Shown piece after piece: positions 43,638 to 56,179 of a DNA stretch of 64,000 nt (position 1 is its first letter; each line of letters begins with the position of its first letter). The notes beneath the pieces were generated by a model, which was not told the origin of the DNA, searched no databases, and saw only the letters and a program-made list of their open reading frames with translations. A program made the position numbers and the translations under genes. The DNA lies in the NCBI RefSeq assembly GCF_022539505.1, contig NC_061508.1, forward strand, positions 265,118,736 through 265,182,735, read 5' to 3'. Source of the stretch: Lolium rigidum (lineage: Eukaryota > Streptophyta > Magnoliopsida > Poales > Poaceae).

Positions 43638-45236
43638 TGATACGTCTCTGACGTATCGATAATTTCTTATGTTCCATGCCACATTATTGATGATATCTAC
43701 ATGTTTTATACACATTATATGTCGTATTTATGCATTTTCGGCACTAACCTATTAACGAGATGCCGAAGAGCCGATTCTTTGTTTTACTGCTGTTTTTGGT
43801 TTCAGAAATCCTACAAAGGAAATATTCTCGGAATTGGACGAAATCAACGCCCAGGGTCCTATTTTGCACGAAGCTTCCAGAAGACCGAGGGGGAAAGGAA
43901 GTGGGGCCACGAGGCGCCACCACAACAGGGCGGCGCGGCCCAGGTCTTGGCCGCGCGGCCCTGGTGTGTGGGGCCCTCGTGTGGCCCCCCGCGTTGCCCT
44001 TCCGCCTACCTAAAGCCTTCGTCGCGAAACCCCTAGTACCAAGAGCCACGATACGGAAAACCTTACTGAGACGCCGCCGCCGCCAATCCCATCTCGGGGG
44101 ATTCTGGAGATCGCCTCCGGCACCCTGCCGGAGAGGGGAATCATCTCCCGGAGGACTCTTCACCGCCATGGTCGCCTCCGGAGTGATGAGTGAGTAGATC
44201 ACCCCTGGACTATGGGTCCATAGCAGTAGCTAGATGGTTGTCTTCTCCTCATGTGCTTCATTGTCGGATCTTGTGAGCTGCCTAACATGATCAAGATCAT
44301 CTATACTGTAATTCTATATGTTGTGTTTGTCGGGATCCGATGGATAGAGAATACTATGTTATGTTGATTATCAATCTATTACCTATGTGTTGTTTATGAT
44401 CTTGCATGCTCTCCGTTATTAGTAGAGGCTCTGGCCAAGTTTTTGCTCTTAACTCCAAGAGGGAGTATTTATGCTCGATAGTGGGTTCATGCCTCCATTA
44501 AATGCAGGACAGGTGACGAGAAAGTTCTAAGGTTGTGGATGTGCTGTTGCCACTAGGGATAAAACATTGATGCTATGTCCAAGGATGTAGTTATTGATTA
44601 CATTACGCACCATACTTAATGCAATTGTCTCGTTGTTTGCAACTTAATCTTGGAAGGGGTTCGGATGATAACCTCGAAGGTGGACTTTTTAGGCATAGAT
44701 GCATGCTTGGATAGCGGTCTATGTACTTTGTCGTAATGCCCAATTAAATCTCACAATACTCATCATATCATGTATGTGCATTGTCATGCTCTCTCTATTT
44801 GTCAATTGCCCGATTGTAATTTGTTCACCCAATATGCTATTTATCTTATGGGAGAGACACCTCTAGTGAACTGTGGACCCGGTCCATTCTTTTACATCGA
44901 ATACAATCTACTTGCAATACTTGTTTTACTTGTTTTCGCAAACAATCATCATCCACACTATACATCTAATCCTTTGTTACGAGCAAGCCGGTGAGATTGA
45001 CAACCTCACTGTTTCGTTGGGGCAAAGTACTTTGGTTGTGTTGTGCAGGTTCCACGTTGGCGCCGGAATCCCTGGTGTTGCGCCGCACTACATCTCGCCG
45101 CCATCAACCTTCAACGTGCTGCTTGGCTCCTCCTGGTTCGATAAACCTTGGTTTCTTTCTGAGGGAAAACTTGCGGCTGTACGCATCACACCTTCCTCTT
45201 GGGGTTCCCAACGGACGCGTCTTTGTACGCGTATCA
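43638..45236 (+). repeat. Athila-like LTR B (shared by two units)
   Basis: 1599 bp from TGATACGTCTCTGACGTATC to ACGCGTATCA. It has a polypurine tract on its left and a primer site on its right (45248-45265), so it serves as both 3' and 5' LTR. Confidence 0.9.
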
Positions 45237-45472
45237 AGCATATTTTCTGGCGCCGTTGCCGGGGAGATCAAGACACGCTGCAAGGAGATCTCCACAATCC
45301 AATCTCTTTACTTTGTTTTTGTCTTGCTTTATTTTATTTACTACTTTGTTTGCTGCACTTATATCAAAACACAAAAAAAATTAGTTGCTAGCTTTACTTT
45401 ATTTACTGTCTTGTTCTATATATCAAAAACACAAAAAAATTAGTTACTTGCATTTGCTTTACTTATTTCAAC

Positions 45473-46061
45473 ACGTTTCCTTTTAATTTTACTGTAAAAG
45501 ATATACCTGTGGGACAAGGGTCTATAATTGGAAGAGATAATATAGAAGAATTTTTCACCCATGTTAGTATGCATGAAGATCTTAAAGATATACCCCTTGC
45601 AAAAGCTGTCCCTACTTATAAAGCTGCCTCTGTTTGTTTGGTACGCATGATGGAAGCTAGATTTATTAGTCTCAACCCCATGATACAACACATGTTTCTT
45701 ACACTTTCTGATATGGAGCGGGGAGAGAAGAGAGATTTTGTTCTAAAAGTCTTAGTGCGAGAATTTGCGAGATATAGCTAAAGAAGCTAGAAAAGTTTTT
45801 AGTAAGCATGAGAGGCTTGGTATGATCACCGATTTTAAAAGAACACTCGAAAAAATGGATATGGATAGAATAAGGTACACTAATAATATTAATGATGGTG
45901 GGGAGATTAAAGCACCAATACCATGTAAGCTCCTAGCGATGCACGAAGCTCTAGATGATAATTATGCTTGGCTTGTTCCTGAAAATTTGTTTGATGAGAG
46001 TAGCAAGCCCAAGACTAATGAAAAGGGAGCCGCTGAAACTTATGTATCCAGCATACTATGA
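45473..46061 (+). pseudogene. Unknown ORF of non-autonomous Athila derivative, copy 2 (start lost, frameshift, early stop)
   Basis: The sequence is nearly identical to 40387-41042, with its own lesions. The start codon is ACG instead of ATG (45473-45475). A one-base insertion near 45769 breaks the frame after VLVREFA. A TGA replaces TGC at 46059-46061, ending the frame about 17 codons early. Where copy 1 has a 2-base insertion, copy 2 is open (DNYAWLVPENLFDESSKPKT). The lesions are non-overlapping, which suggests an intact master with this ORF. Confidence 0.6.
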
Positions 46062-47862
46062 ATGGTTGAGAAAACTCCCAACACCCCTGGTAATGATGTC
46101 AATACTTCATCTCTTCATAATACTTGATATACACTTTCTGCGCCTAGCTGAAAGGCGTTAAAGAAAAGCTCTTATGGGTGACAACCCATGTTTTTACAAT
46201 AGTACTTTTATTTTATATTTGAGTCTTGGAAGTTGTTTACTACTGTAGCAACTTCTCCTTATCTTAGTTTTGTGCATTGTTGTGCCAAGTAAAGTCGTTG
46301 ATAGTAAGGTTCATACTAGATTTGGATTCTTGTGCGAAACAGATTTCTTTCGTTGTCACGAATTTCGACCTGCCTCTCTGTAGGTAGCTCAGAAAAATAT
46401 GCCAATTTACGTGCGTGATCCTCAGATATGTACGCAACTTTAATTCAATTTGGGCATTTTCATTTGAGCAAGTCTGGTGCCTCAATAAAATCCATCTTTA
46501 CGGACTGTTCTGTTTTGACAGATTCTGCCTTTTATTTCGCATTGCCTCTTTTGCTATGATGGATGAATTTCTTTGTTCCATTAATATCCAGTAGCTTTGT
46601 GCAATGTCCAGAAGTGTTAAGAATGATTGTGTCACCTCTGAACATGTGAATTTTTATTATGCACTAACCCTCTAATGAGTTGTTTCGAGTTTGGTGTGGA
46701 GGAAGTTTTCAAGGATCAAGAGAGGAGGATGATACAATATGATCAAGGAGAGTGAAAGCTCTAAGCTTGGGGATGCCCCGGTGGTTCACCCGTGCATATT
46801 CTAAGAAGACTCAAGCGTCTAAGCTTGGGGATGCCCAAGGCATCCCCTTCTTTATCGACAACATTATCAGGTTCCTCCCCTGAAACTATATTTTTATTCC
46901 ATCACATCTTATGCACTTTGCTTGGAGCGTCGGTTTGTTTTTGTTTTTTGTTTATGTTTGAATAAAATGGATCCTAGCATTCATTGTGTGGGAGAGAGAC
47001 ACGCTCCGCTGTTGCATATGGACAAATATGTCCTTAGGCTTTACTCATAGTATTCTTGGCGAAGGTTGAATCTTCTTCGTTAAATTGTTATATGGTTGGA
47101 ATCGGGAAATGCTACATGTAGTAATTCTAAGATGTCTTGAATAATTTGATACTTGGCAATTGTTGTGCTCATGTTTAAGCTCTTGCATCATATACTTTGC
47201 ACCTATTAATGAAGAAACACTTAGAGCTTGCTAAAATTTGGTTTGCATATTTGGTCTCTCTAAAGTCTAGATAATTTCTAGTATTGAGTTTTGAACAACA
47301 AGGAAGACGGTGTAGAGTCTTATAATGTTTACAATATGTCTTTTATGTGAGTTTTGATGCACCGGTTCATCCTTGTGTTTGTTTCAAATAACCTTGCTAG
47401 CCTAAACCTTGTATCGAGAGGGAATACTTCTCATGCATCCAAAATCCTTGAGCCAACCACTATGCCATTTGTGTCCACCATACCTACCTACTACATGGTA
47501 TTTCTCCGCCATTCCAAAGTAAATTGCTTGAGTGCTACCTTTAAAATTTCCATTCTTTACCTTTGCAATATATAGCTCATGGGACAAATAGCCTTAAAAA
47601 CTATTGTGGTATTGAATATGTACTTATGCACTTTATCTCTTATTAAGTTGCTTGTTGAGCGGTAACCATGTTTTCTGGGGACGCCATCAACTACTCTTTG
47701 TTGAATATCATGTGAGTTGCTATGCATGTCCGTCTTGTCTGAAGTAAGGGAGATTTACCACTTTATTGGTTAGAGCATGCATATTGTTAGAGAAGAACAT
47801 TGGGCCGCTAACTAAAGCCATGAATCATGGTGGAAGTTTCAGTTTTGGACATAGTTGTAGCT
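46062..47862 (+). other. Non-coding 3' internal region, second unit, incomplete
   Basis: It matches 41043-42766 closely, including the internal polypurine-tract copies near 46763 and 46820. It stops at about 47862, where the sequence turns back on itself. The last 200 bp (47663-47862) is not repeated in the inverted copy. Confidence 0.85.
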
Positions 47863-49426
47863 CAACCAAGCAACTTAATAAGAGATAAAGTGCATAAGTA
47901 CATATTCAATGCCACAATAGTTTTTAAGGCTATTTATCCCATAACATACATGTGCACAAGGTACCTGGGAGGCTAGCACTTCAAGCACACTTACTTTGGG
48001 ATGAGGCGGGAGGATCGCTTGAGGCTGGAATTCCAGATAGGCATGGTGGACACAAATGGCAACATAGTGGTCGGCTCAGAGTTTTGGATGCATCGTAGGA
48101 AATGTTCCCTGTCTCCATTCTGGGTTTGGGCTAGCAGAGTTACGATCTGAAACAGGATGAGGCCGGTGCGGCAAGAATCTCACATAAAAAGACATATTTG
48201 TAGGCGTTATAAGACTCTACACCGTCTTCCTGTGTTCAAAACTCAATACTAGAAATTATCGAGACTTAGAGAGACCAAATATGCAAACCAAGTTTTAGCA
48301 AGCTCTAGGTGCTTTCTAACTTCATTAATAGGTTGCAAAAAGTATATGATGCAAGAGCCCAAACATGAGCACAACAATTGCCAAGTAAGTATTCAAGAAC
48401 ATCTTAAGAACCCGCTACATGTGTAGCATCTCCCGATTCCAACCATGTAATTCAACGAAGAAGATTCAACCGTCGCCAAATGCCTATGAGCCACAAGGAC
48501 CTAAATTTGATCCATATGCTAGCGGAAGCGTGCCATACTCCCCACACAGTGAATGCTAGGATCCACTAGGCAAACAAAAACAAACAAACCGGCAAGCAAG
48601 CAAACACATAAAAATGTGATAGAATAAAAATATGATTTCAGGAGAACCTGATAATGTTGTCGATGGGGATACCTTGGAAAATCCCCAAGCTTAGACGCGG
48701 AGTCTTTCTTAGAATATGCGCAGGTGGGTGCAGGAGCATCCCAAAGCTAGAGCTTTCTCCTTGATCATATTCTCGCCATCACCTCTGCAGATCATGAGAA
48801 ACTTCCTCCGCAAACTCGAAACAACTCATTAGAGGGTTGGAGTACATAATAAAATTCACATGTCAGAAGTGGCCTAATCATTCTTAACACTTCTAGACAT
48901 TGCACAAAGCCTGGATGCAAAGAAATTCATCCATCACGCCTTTAAAGAAAACGAGTGCAAATAAAAAGGCAAGAATATCAAAACAAAACAATCCATAAAA
49001 ATAAGATTTCAGACACCAAGTCTCCAAATGAAATGCTAAATCTGGGAATCACACCCCCGCTCGTGGCATATTTTCTGAGCTACTACAGAGGGCAGGTCAG
49101 AAATTCCTTGACAACGTACTAAAAGAAATTCTGTTTCTGCACAGTAATCCAAAATCTGCATCTAGTATGAACTACTACTATCAACGGCACACTTGTTTTA
49201 ATATGCAAACTAAGATAAGGAGAAGTTGCTACAGTAGTAAACAACTTCCAAGACTCAAATATAAAATAAAAGTACTTTTATTGCTAAAACATGGGTTATC
49301 ACCATAAACTTTCTTTAACGCCTTTCAGCTAGGCGCAGAAAATTAGTATATCAAGTATTATGAAGAGAGATGAAGTATTGACATCGGCAGAAATTGTTAA
49401 GTTTTCTCAACCATTCATAATGCTGT
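47863..49426 (-). repeat. Inverted, error-rich copy of 46050-47662
   Basis: On the minus strand this follows the adjacent internal region from about 47662 back to about 46050, with very many short insertions, deletions and substitutions. It carries variants specific to copy 2 (for example TATGAATGG and CAATACTTCATCTCT rather than the copy 1 forms). It ends directly at an assembly gap. Probably a fold-back read or assembly artefact; a real inverted duplication is possible. Confidence 0.75.
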
Positions 49427-49526
49427 NNNNNNNNNNNNNNNNNNNNNNNNNNNNNNNNNNNNNNNNNNNNNNNNNNNNNNNNNNNNNNNNNNNNNNNNNN
49501 NNNNNNNNNNNNNNNNNNNNNNNNNN
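49427..49526. other. Assembly gap (100 N)
   Basis: Exactly 100 N. The next LTR starts one base after it. Confidence 0.99.
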
Positions 49527-50679
49527 GTGTAATATCCCAGGATTTGGGGTTACAAAAATAGAGGAAATATATGTGTGCATTGCATTCATGCATAGAAAAT
49601 CTGGGGAATTTTCGCGCTTTAAAGTAAAACAGATCACGATGAATCGAAGTTTCACTTGACCTTGGTGGAATTGAAGTAGCTCATGAAGTCAAGCGCTATA
49701 AACCTCAATGTGACCTTTTCTAAAACCTTGTTTTGGGTAGAGATGATTTGATCTAAGGGGTTAGATCAAATGGAATTAAAACCAACACTGTCACATACTA
49801 ATCAAGGATCAATTACTTGATCTTATAAAAGATCATAAGATGATAATATTTGCCATAACTTATGAACATGTATTCAACCACAAACTAAGTAACAATAAAA
49901 TGGTGAAACTATTTTTGACTTATCTTTTCCATGTCTTAAACTAATTCATGACCCTACCATGAACCTCATGATATTTCTTGAACTAAAACTTTTGAAGTTA
50001 ACACCAACACAAGCTTATCATTAAACCCTAGAGATGGGAGAGGTCTATACCATCCAAGAGATAAGAAACAAACTCTAAATTATTAACACTTAAAAGTTGA
50101 GCAACTACCTTGAGGTACAATTGAATTCACTTTAAAACTAATTACTAAATATGGTAAAATACAAGGACCTAATTGCATAAAAGCCACACATTCTTATTTT
50201 AAGCATAACTTATTAAATATGTGGAATATCACAAAACTAAATTCATTTACATTACGAATTATAGTTCAAACTATTTGAATAAAATAAAGTATTATTATTT
50301 TGAAACTCATATGACCATGCCTTGTTGAAATCAAACATCACCATTTAAAATTGGGGTATAATCCTTGGCTTTGACATTTTTATCCCAATTACAATATAAA
50401 TACAATCACATATGATATAGTGGCTCAACCACAAGCATAAAATCATTCCCAAGATATTTAGTAACAAAAGCCACTTGGCTATCCAAAAACAAATCACATG
50501 AGAGGATAATACCCATGCCACATAGGATGAAAATATCTTCATAACTTGAATCCTAAGCTATGCCACCTCATGCTTAAAGCATTGCTATGGATGAGAGCAT
50601 GACAACCAAGCCTCTTACTCATCAAATCAAAACAAGAGTCACACACCTATGTGTCATGATACTAGAGCTTGCTCAAGCC

Positions 50680-50687
50680 TATAAAAG
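50680..50687 (+). promoter_or_regulatory. Probable LTR core promoter (TATA box)
   Basis: TATAAAAG in GCCTATAAAAGGGAG, 1.15 kb from the LTR start. It is placed like the box at 8282 in the other LTR. Confidence 0.45.
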
Positions 50688-51899
50688 GGAGTCTCACACT
50701 TCATCCATTTCATCATCTTGAACCATGATGCAAGAAAACCAACACATTGAGCCACTCCATAAAATAGTTAGGATCAAGATGAAGCAGCTAGGAGGTGGAG
50801 GCATACCACAAGATGCAAGTTTATCAGATTTCCTGAAGAACAAGCTACAGAAGATAGCAAGGTAGAATTCTTAGGCAAACCACATATTTAGTTAATCACA
50901 TCATCATTCCTTGAGTAGAACCATAGATTATAATCCAAGACCTAAGTGAGAGGGGTAATTGGAATAACCATATCCAAATACTTTTAGTGATACTTAGGCA
51001 AGCCCATACCATGCATGATCATCACCATTGGGTAATGATCATATACTCTAAGAATTAGGAGTAGAAGCCATTGAGAACAAATTGCTCTAATAATGCCATG
51101 ACCATGCAATGGAGAAATAGAAGAATAAGCCATAAGTTAAACCTCTATGATAAGTAGATATCATTCACCACATGAAATGATAGGAAGATCATGAGTAAGC
51201 AACCCTAGGTTATATCTCAACCTTAGTTTGTGTATCCCTTGGGTGATCACAACTAAAACCTAAGCCACCACTGAGTTCCAACCCATACGTCATTAGGTAA
51301 ATAGCATTAGAACCCTAGAATTGCACATTAATTAAATCTTATGCTTCAGTTCATGAACATAAGAAAACCTTGTGCTACATTTTATAACTAAAACCATATG
51401 TGTAGTGATCAACCATTTATCTTTGAAACCAAGATCAACAATAATGGAAACAATACCTATTTAGATACTTTCAAAGATAATGATAGTATTAACCCTAATA
51501 CATAGAAACTATAAAACCCTAATACATTGGTGCTCACATAAAATCATGTGCAAGTGACCAATTCCTCAAATAGAAACCAAGCCCTAATAACAATCTCTGA
51601 AGTACTTTGAGTAGAAAGTATCAACTCTAATCATTCCAAATAAAATTGATCCAGAAGAAAAAAAGAAACTAAAATAGTGTATAAAATCATGCTTAATCAA
51701 AATTTACAATAAAGCTCACCTATATTAAATGATCACTCAAGAATAATTCAGAAATACAATGACCCTTTATTTAGTCCTAATGAAGTTCAAATTAAAAAAT
51801 ACATGTATGGTATAAAATAATTGAAATTGAATTTAAAACAGAATGCAAAATAGAAAAGGAAAACAGGGAATAAAAATTGAAAGGAAATAAGAAAAGGAC

Positions 51900-52700
51900 C
51901 TTACCTGGCCGTGTAGCCCACCAAGAAGCCCAGCAACACTAGCCCATCACAGCCCATCGCGGCCCAAATACCCCTTGGCGTGGATAAAGACGAGGAAGAT
52001 GTCATCGTCTTCGTCTCCTTCTCTGCACGCCCAGGAGCTCGCCACCGCGACGCCCAGCACCACGTCCCGCGGTCGCCGCCAACGTTGTTGACTGCCAGCG
52101 CACGCCGGGAGACGTATAAATGGTGCGGACGTCCTCCATTTCTCTCTATTCGCTCAAATTCCTCCCCAATCTGAAACCCTAATAACCCTCAGACCATCAC
52201 CTCTCACCGCCGTTTGGAGCTTCCCCGAGCCTCGCCGTGACCACCATCAGCACCGCCGTGGTCGACATGCTCGTGGTGCGGGAGGAATCGAGCCGGAACC
52301 CCTCCGAGCATCCTCACCGAGCTCAACTCTCTGACGGCCGAAGCCATGAAATCCGGTGAACCAGACCTCCATCGACCCAGCCGTCAAGCGCGTCGTGCTC
52401 CTGGTGAGCCGCTGATCTCCCTAGCATGCTCGGATAGCTCGATTTCCCTCTGTAGAGTTACCGCGCCGTGTGACCGTATCCGCCGCCGCAGCATCTCGCC
52501 GACGGCCATGCTCCGGTGACCAAACCGGAGCGGCGCCACCACCGGTAGCTTCGTCTCATCGCCCTCGTTCGATTGCGCACACGTACGCCCCGCGGGAACC
52601 CACAAGCACCAACACCGTCCACGACTGGCCGCCGGTGGTGTCCATGGTTGCCACGTCGTCTCCATCGTGGTAGCTGACGTAGTCTAGCACCACCAGTCAG
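51900..52700 (+). other. GC-rich island with TATA box inside the LTR
   Basis: TATAAAT at 52115-52121 is followed by a CT-rich leader-like stretch (CTCTATTCGCTC, CCCTAATAACCCTC) and GC-rich codon-like DNA. No protein could be recognised and frames are short. Possibly a captured promoter and first exon. Confidence 0.35.
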
Positions 52701-53068
52701 TGACTGTGTGGGTGCACTAACCGTGTAGCTTTAGTCATTTTTTGTTTTATTTCAAATTATATAAATTGCTGAAACTTTACAAGAATTTAGAAAATTCATA
52801 TAAATTTAGAAAAATGAAAATAAGATATCAAAATTCTTATAAAAGAAAATCCTATCCAATAAAAATACAATATGAAATTTTTTATTTTAAGAAAAAATCT
52901 AATTATTTAAATACCTATTAATTAAGTCTTTTCTTTTAATTCCAAATGCAACTAAAATTCAGAAATTAAGAAAAGTTCTAAAATAAATGAAAACCAGTAA
53001 GTAAATAAGGAAAACATTAAAACTAATTTTTCCTTTACTATTAACTTATTAAATCCTTATTAGGAGGA

Positions 53069-53476
53069 TTTAAAACCCTAAATAATACAACAACAACAAC
53101 CAAGCCTTTCAGTCCCAAACAAGTTGGGGTAGGCTAGAGTTGAAACCCATAAGATCTCGAAGCCAAGTCATGGTTCCGGAACGTGGATAGCTAACTTCCA
53201 CGCACCCCTATCCATGGCTAAATCTTTGTCGATATTCCAAACCTTCAGGTCTCTCTTAACGGACTCCTCCCATGTCAAGTGGTATACCACGACCCCTCTT
53301 AACATTCTCAGCACGCTTTATCCGTCCGCTATGCACTGGCGCTTCCGGAGGCCTCCGTTGGATATGTCCAAACCATCTGAGATGATGTTGGACCAGCTTC
53401 TCTTCAATCGGTGCTACCCCAACTCTCTCCCGTATATCGTCGTTCCGTACCCGATCCTTTAAAACCCTAAATAATA
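53069..53476 (-). mobile_element. 5'-truncated LINE fragment with target-site duplication
   Basis: The body 53088-53457 on the minus strand encodes the C-terminus of a plant LINE reverse-transcriptase ORF (RNDDIRERVGVAPIEEKL, then HLRWFGHIQRRPPEAPV), with a frameshift shortly after. It ends in a TTG-repeat tail. TTTAAAACCCTAAATAATA flanks both sides (53069-53087 and 53458-53476), a target duplication of 16 to 19 bp. The element is dead, inserted by target-primed reverse transcription into the LTR. Confidence 0.9.
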
Positions 53477-55908
53477 ATTGTCGTAATTATTAATTCTTTT
53501 AAAATGCCAAATCCAATATTATTTTTGATTTCAAAGTATTAATAACTTCAACTTTATAATGAAATTATTACCTTAAGAACTATATGGTGGATTAGGAAAC
53601 CCTAGTTCCATTATACATAAAATAGTAGTTTCATAATTTCATGTGGAAATCTAAAACCCTATTTCCATGAACCCTAGCTCCATTTATTCATGTGAACCCT
53701 AGCCTACTTTTAAACCAAATCCTAGGCTATTACATGTGATCATGTACTTCCTTTTGACTCATAGATCCATAGAAACAACTAAATACATCTCATGTCCTCA
53801 TAAAATAATAGAGACCCTATCACTAATAAAGTGGTATTCCATGTGTTCATCCTAATAGAATTTAGATGATGAAATAGGATCAATCCTAGTCTCTATTACC
53901 AAGGATCTCATCCTTAATAACCCTTGATTAGCATCACAACATTGTGATCAACTCCAATAGAAATTATGCCCAATATTTTTCATTACATAACCATAGTCCA
54001 CTAAACCCTACAAGTACTTCATAATAATGAATCATCCTATTTAGGAGCTAATTATTCCTCACTTAGTGGATCCAATATCAAAACCTAGACAACCTCAACA
54101 TTAATTGAAATACTTCTTAGTACCTAAGAAGTATGTTCTTCAAAAGTTATTCTTTTGAAGTAAATAAGGAGTAGCCATCAAACCAGTTTAATAGGATCGA
54201 TAAACCCTAGCCAGCTATCACCAGCAAGGTATACCAACCTTGATAGCAACTATTTATAATAAATTGCTCGAGATGCTTATGCTTAACTCAACCCTACAAG
54301 TTCTAGCTATTGATGAATCCAACATGGTTGGGATCCATCTAATCCTTACCCTAGAAATTAGTTGGAACCCATAGTAAACCATAGAACTCCACAAACCTAA
54401 TTATCATACTTGTTCTTTAATAAAGAACATGTTCTTCAAAAGTTATACTTTTGAAGAATATAACAAGTAATCATTAACCATGCCATATAGAACTAAGACC
54501 AACCACTGTTCATTACATGTTAGGAGTATACCAAATCTTATTGTTGTGTACTAGTAATGATATTGTCATGATATATTGCATTAATCGTTTATGATACCAA
54601 GTAATCACCCTTAATAAGAACCTTGTTTGTGAACCATCTCTAAAAGTGCAACACACTTTGAACTAATCATTACAACTCACTAATCCTAAATCATCGGGGT
54701 TAGGTCACGCTTAGAGCGATTGCATCTCATACTTATGCACTATTGCATCCTTGCCAATCTTTTAAACATCGTCCTTACCAGACGATGATGATATTTCAGA
54801 ATTTGGAGTTATTGCGTATCGAAGACCTTGCCTGCATAATCTTGCAGTCAAGAAAGGAAAGTTCATCACTTGCTCATGTCATTTGAGTATTTTTTTTCCA
54901 AATTACTTGCAAAGTACTATACTTATCACTCTTGCATGAAAAGCAAAAGTACTATTTTCATAACTATGAATATGACTATGTGGTGGGCAATGAAACCATG
55001 GTATGTGTTGATATGGTGGAGGTTCCATTGCAATTGGTTTATATCTATCTAGGATTAAACGACAAATGTCGTCCAGTTAAAACTCGTGTTAACCATAAGA
55101 TCTGGAGTGGGATGGAGTAGTCAATTGTACTTCCACCTCTCGTTCATCAACGGATGCGCTTACCGTAGCAGTTGTGTCTTGCGAGAACAACCGGTGGGTG
55201 GGGATCCCATTCTAATTCCCCACGGTAATGCGGTCTATGATGGGTTGCAACGACCGGCGAAGGACCATGGTTGCGACCTGGTAGTTGTCGAGGTCGGAAG
55301 ATATCCAAGTGATTGGCTAAGTCCTTATACCGGGCCTCACACCACGGAAGTGTGGACGGGTAACGTGCTCGGTTGGCAACAAGGTTAAGATCTCTTATGG
55401 TTAAAGCAACACACCTCTGCAGAGTGTAATGAATCGTGACCTGTCACTCCATGTTCCGGGATTTTGAACTGCGAACGCTGCCAGAAAGGAACTCCATGAA
55501 GTTCTAGTAAACCGGTGAAGGCTGACGGACATAGTTCTTCTGAATAAAAGCAACCTTTTGAAGAAATGGTTATGAAAACCTGCATTGCTATTAGACTTTC
55601 TGGTCTAATGTTGTAGCTAGTGCATTAAACACCTCTTTCCTATAATGAACTTGTTGAGTACGCTCGTACTCATCACACCCTTAAATCCCCTGCTTAGATA
55701 TGGAGGCATCGAAGGAGGATCTACCGTGCAACTCGAAGACCGAGGAGTCTACAACTACTTCAAGAGGACAGGACCCTGTCGGAAGAGTCAAACACCACAT
55801 CTACCATGGAGAAAACCTAGATTTAGCAGTAGAAGGGAATTAGCTCCCTAAAACTAGCTCCTATTTAGCTAGAATCTAGTCATAGCCTCTATAGCTAGTC
55901 AAATACTC

Positions 55909-55916
55909 TATAAATA
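55909..55916 (+). promoter_or_regulatory. TATA-like box near the LTR 3' end
   Basis: TATAAATA in CTCTATAAATAGAG. It is intact here and mutated in the two copies at 985 and 12079. It may be a second promoter or a chance palindrome. Confidence 0.35.
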
Positions 55917-56167
55917 GAGTCCGTGATAAGATTAGACCATGAGTCGTTCTTCTGGAGTTTATTTGCAGTTTTACCTCATTGTAAGGTAGGAGGCTGTGTG
56001 GATCTTTTGTAAAGAGTCAGTGTTGTAATTCTATAGACATGCCTTGGACCCGCATATATTTCTGTTGTACCACTCTGAGCGATATAATACTAGTGGAACG
56101 ATGTTTCATTGGTGCTATATCAGACTTGCATACTACACCATGCAGTTGTATGCCGGGTCACCACAGT

Positions 56168-56179
56168 TGGTATCGGAGC
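56168..56179 (+). other. Primer-binding site, initiator-Met type, one mismatch
   Basis: TGGTATCGGAGC, one base from TGGTATCAGAGC, two bases after the LTR end. Confidence 0.8.

Larger units (their letters stand above)
38566..49426 (+). mobile_element. Tandem non-autonomous Athila-like elements with an unknown ORF, ending in an inverted copy
   Basis: LTR A (38566-40149), internal 1 (40150-43637), LTR B (43638-45236) and internal 2 (45237-47862) are followed by an inverted, error-rich copy of internal 2 (47863-49426) up to the gap. The LTRs and the 3' internal region are those of the gag-protease elements at 12655-28559, but gag-protease is replaced by an unrelated ORF of about 218 codons. The five bases before LTR A are ACCCT. 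The far end is missing, so no target duplication can be scored. Confidence 0.85.
49528..56165 (+). repeat. Third chromovirus LTR, about 6.6 kb including a LINE insert
   Basis: It starts TGTAATATCCCAGG and ends GGGTCACCACA, with a primer site right after. The first 100 bases (including GGGGAATTTTCGCGCTTTAAA) and the last 1.3 kb resemble the LTR at 7410-12336; the middle has diverged strongly. Without the LINE and one target duplication it is about 6.25 kb. The body is AT-rich and gene-free apart from a GC island at 51900-52700. No internal genes of its own type follow. Confidence 0.75.
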
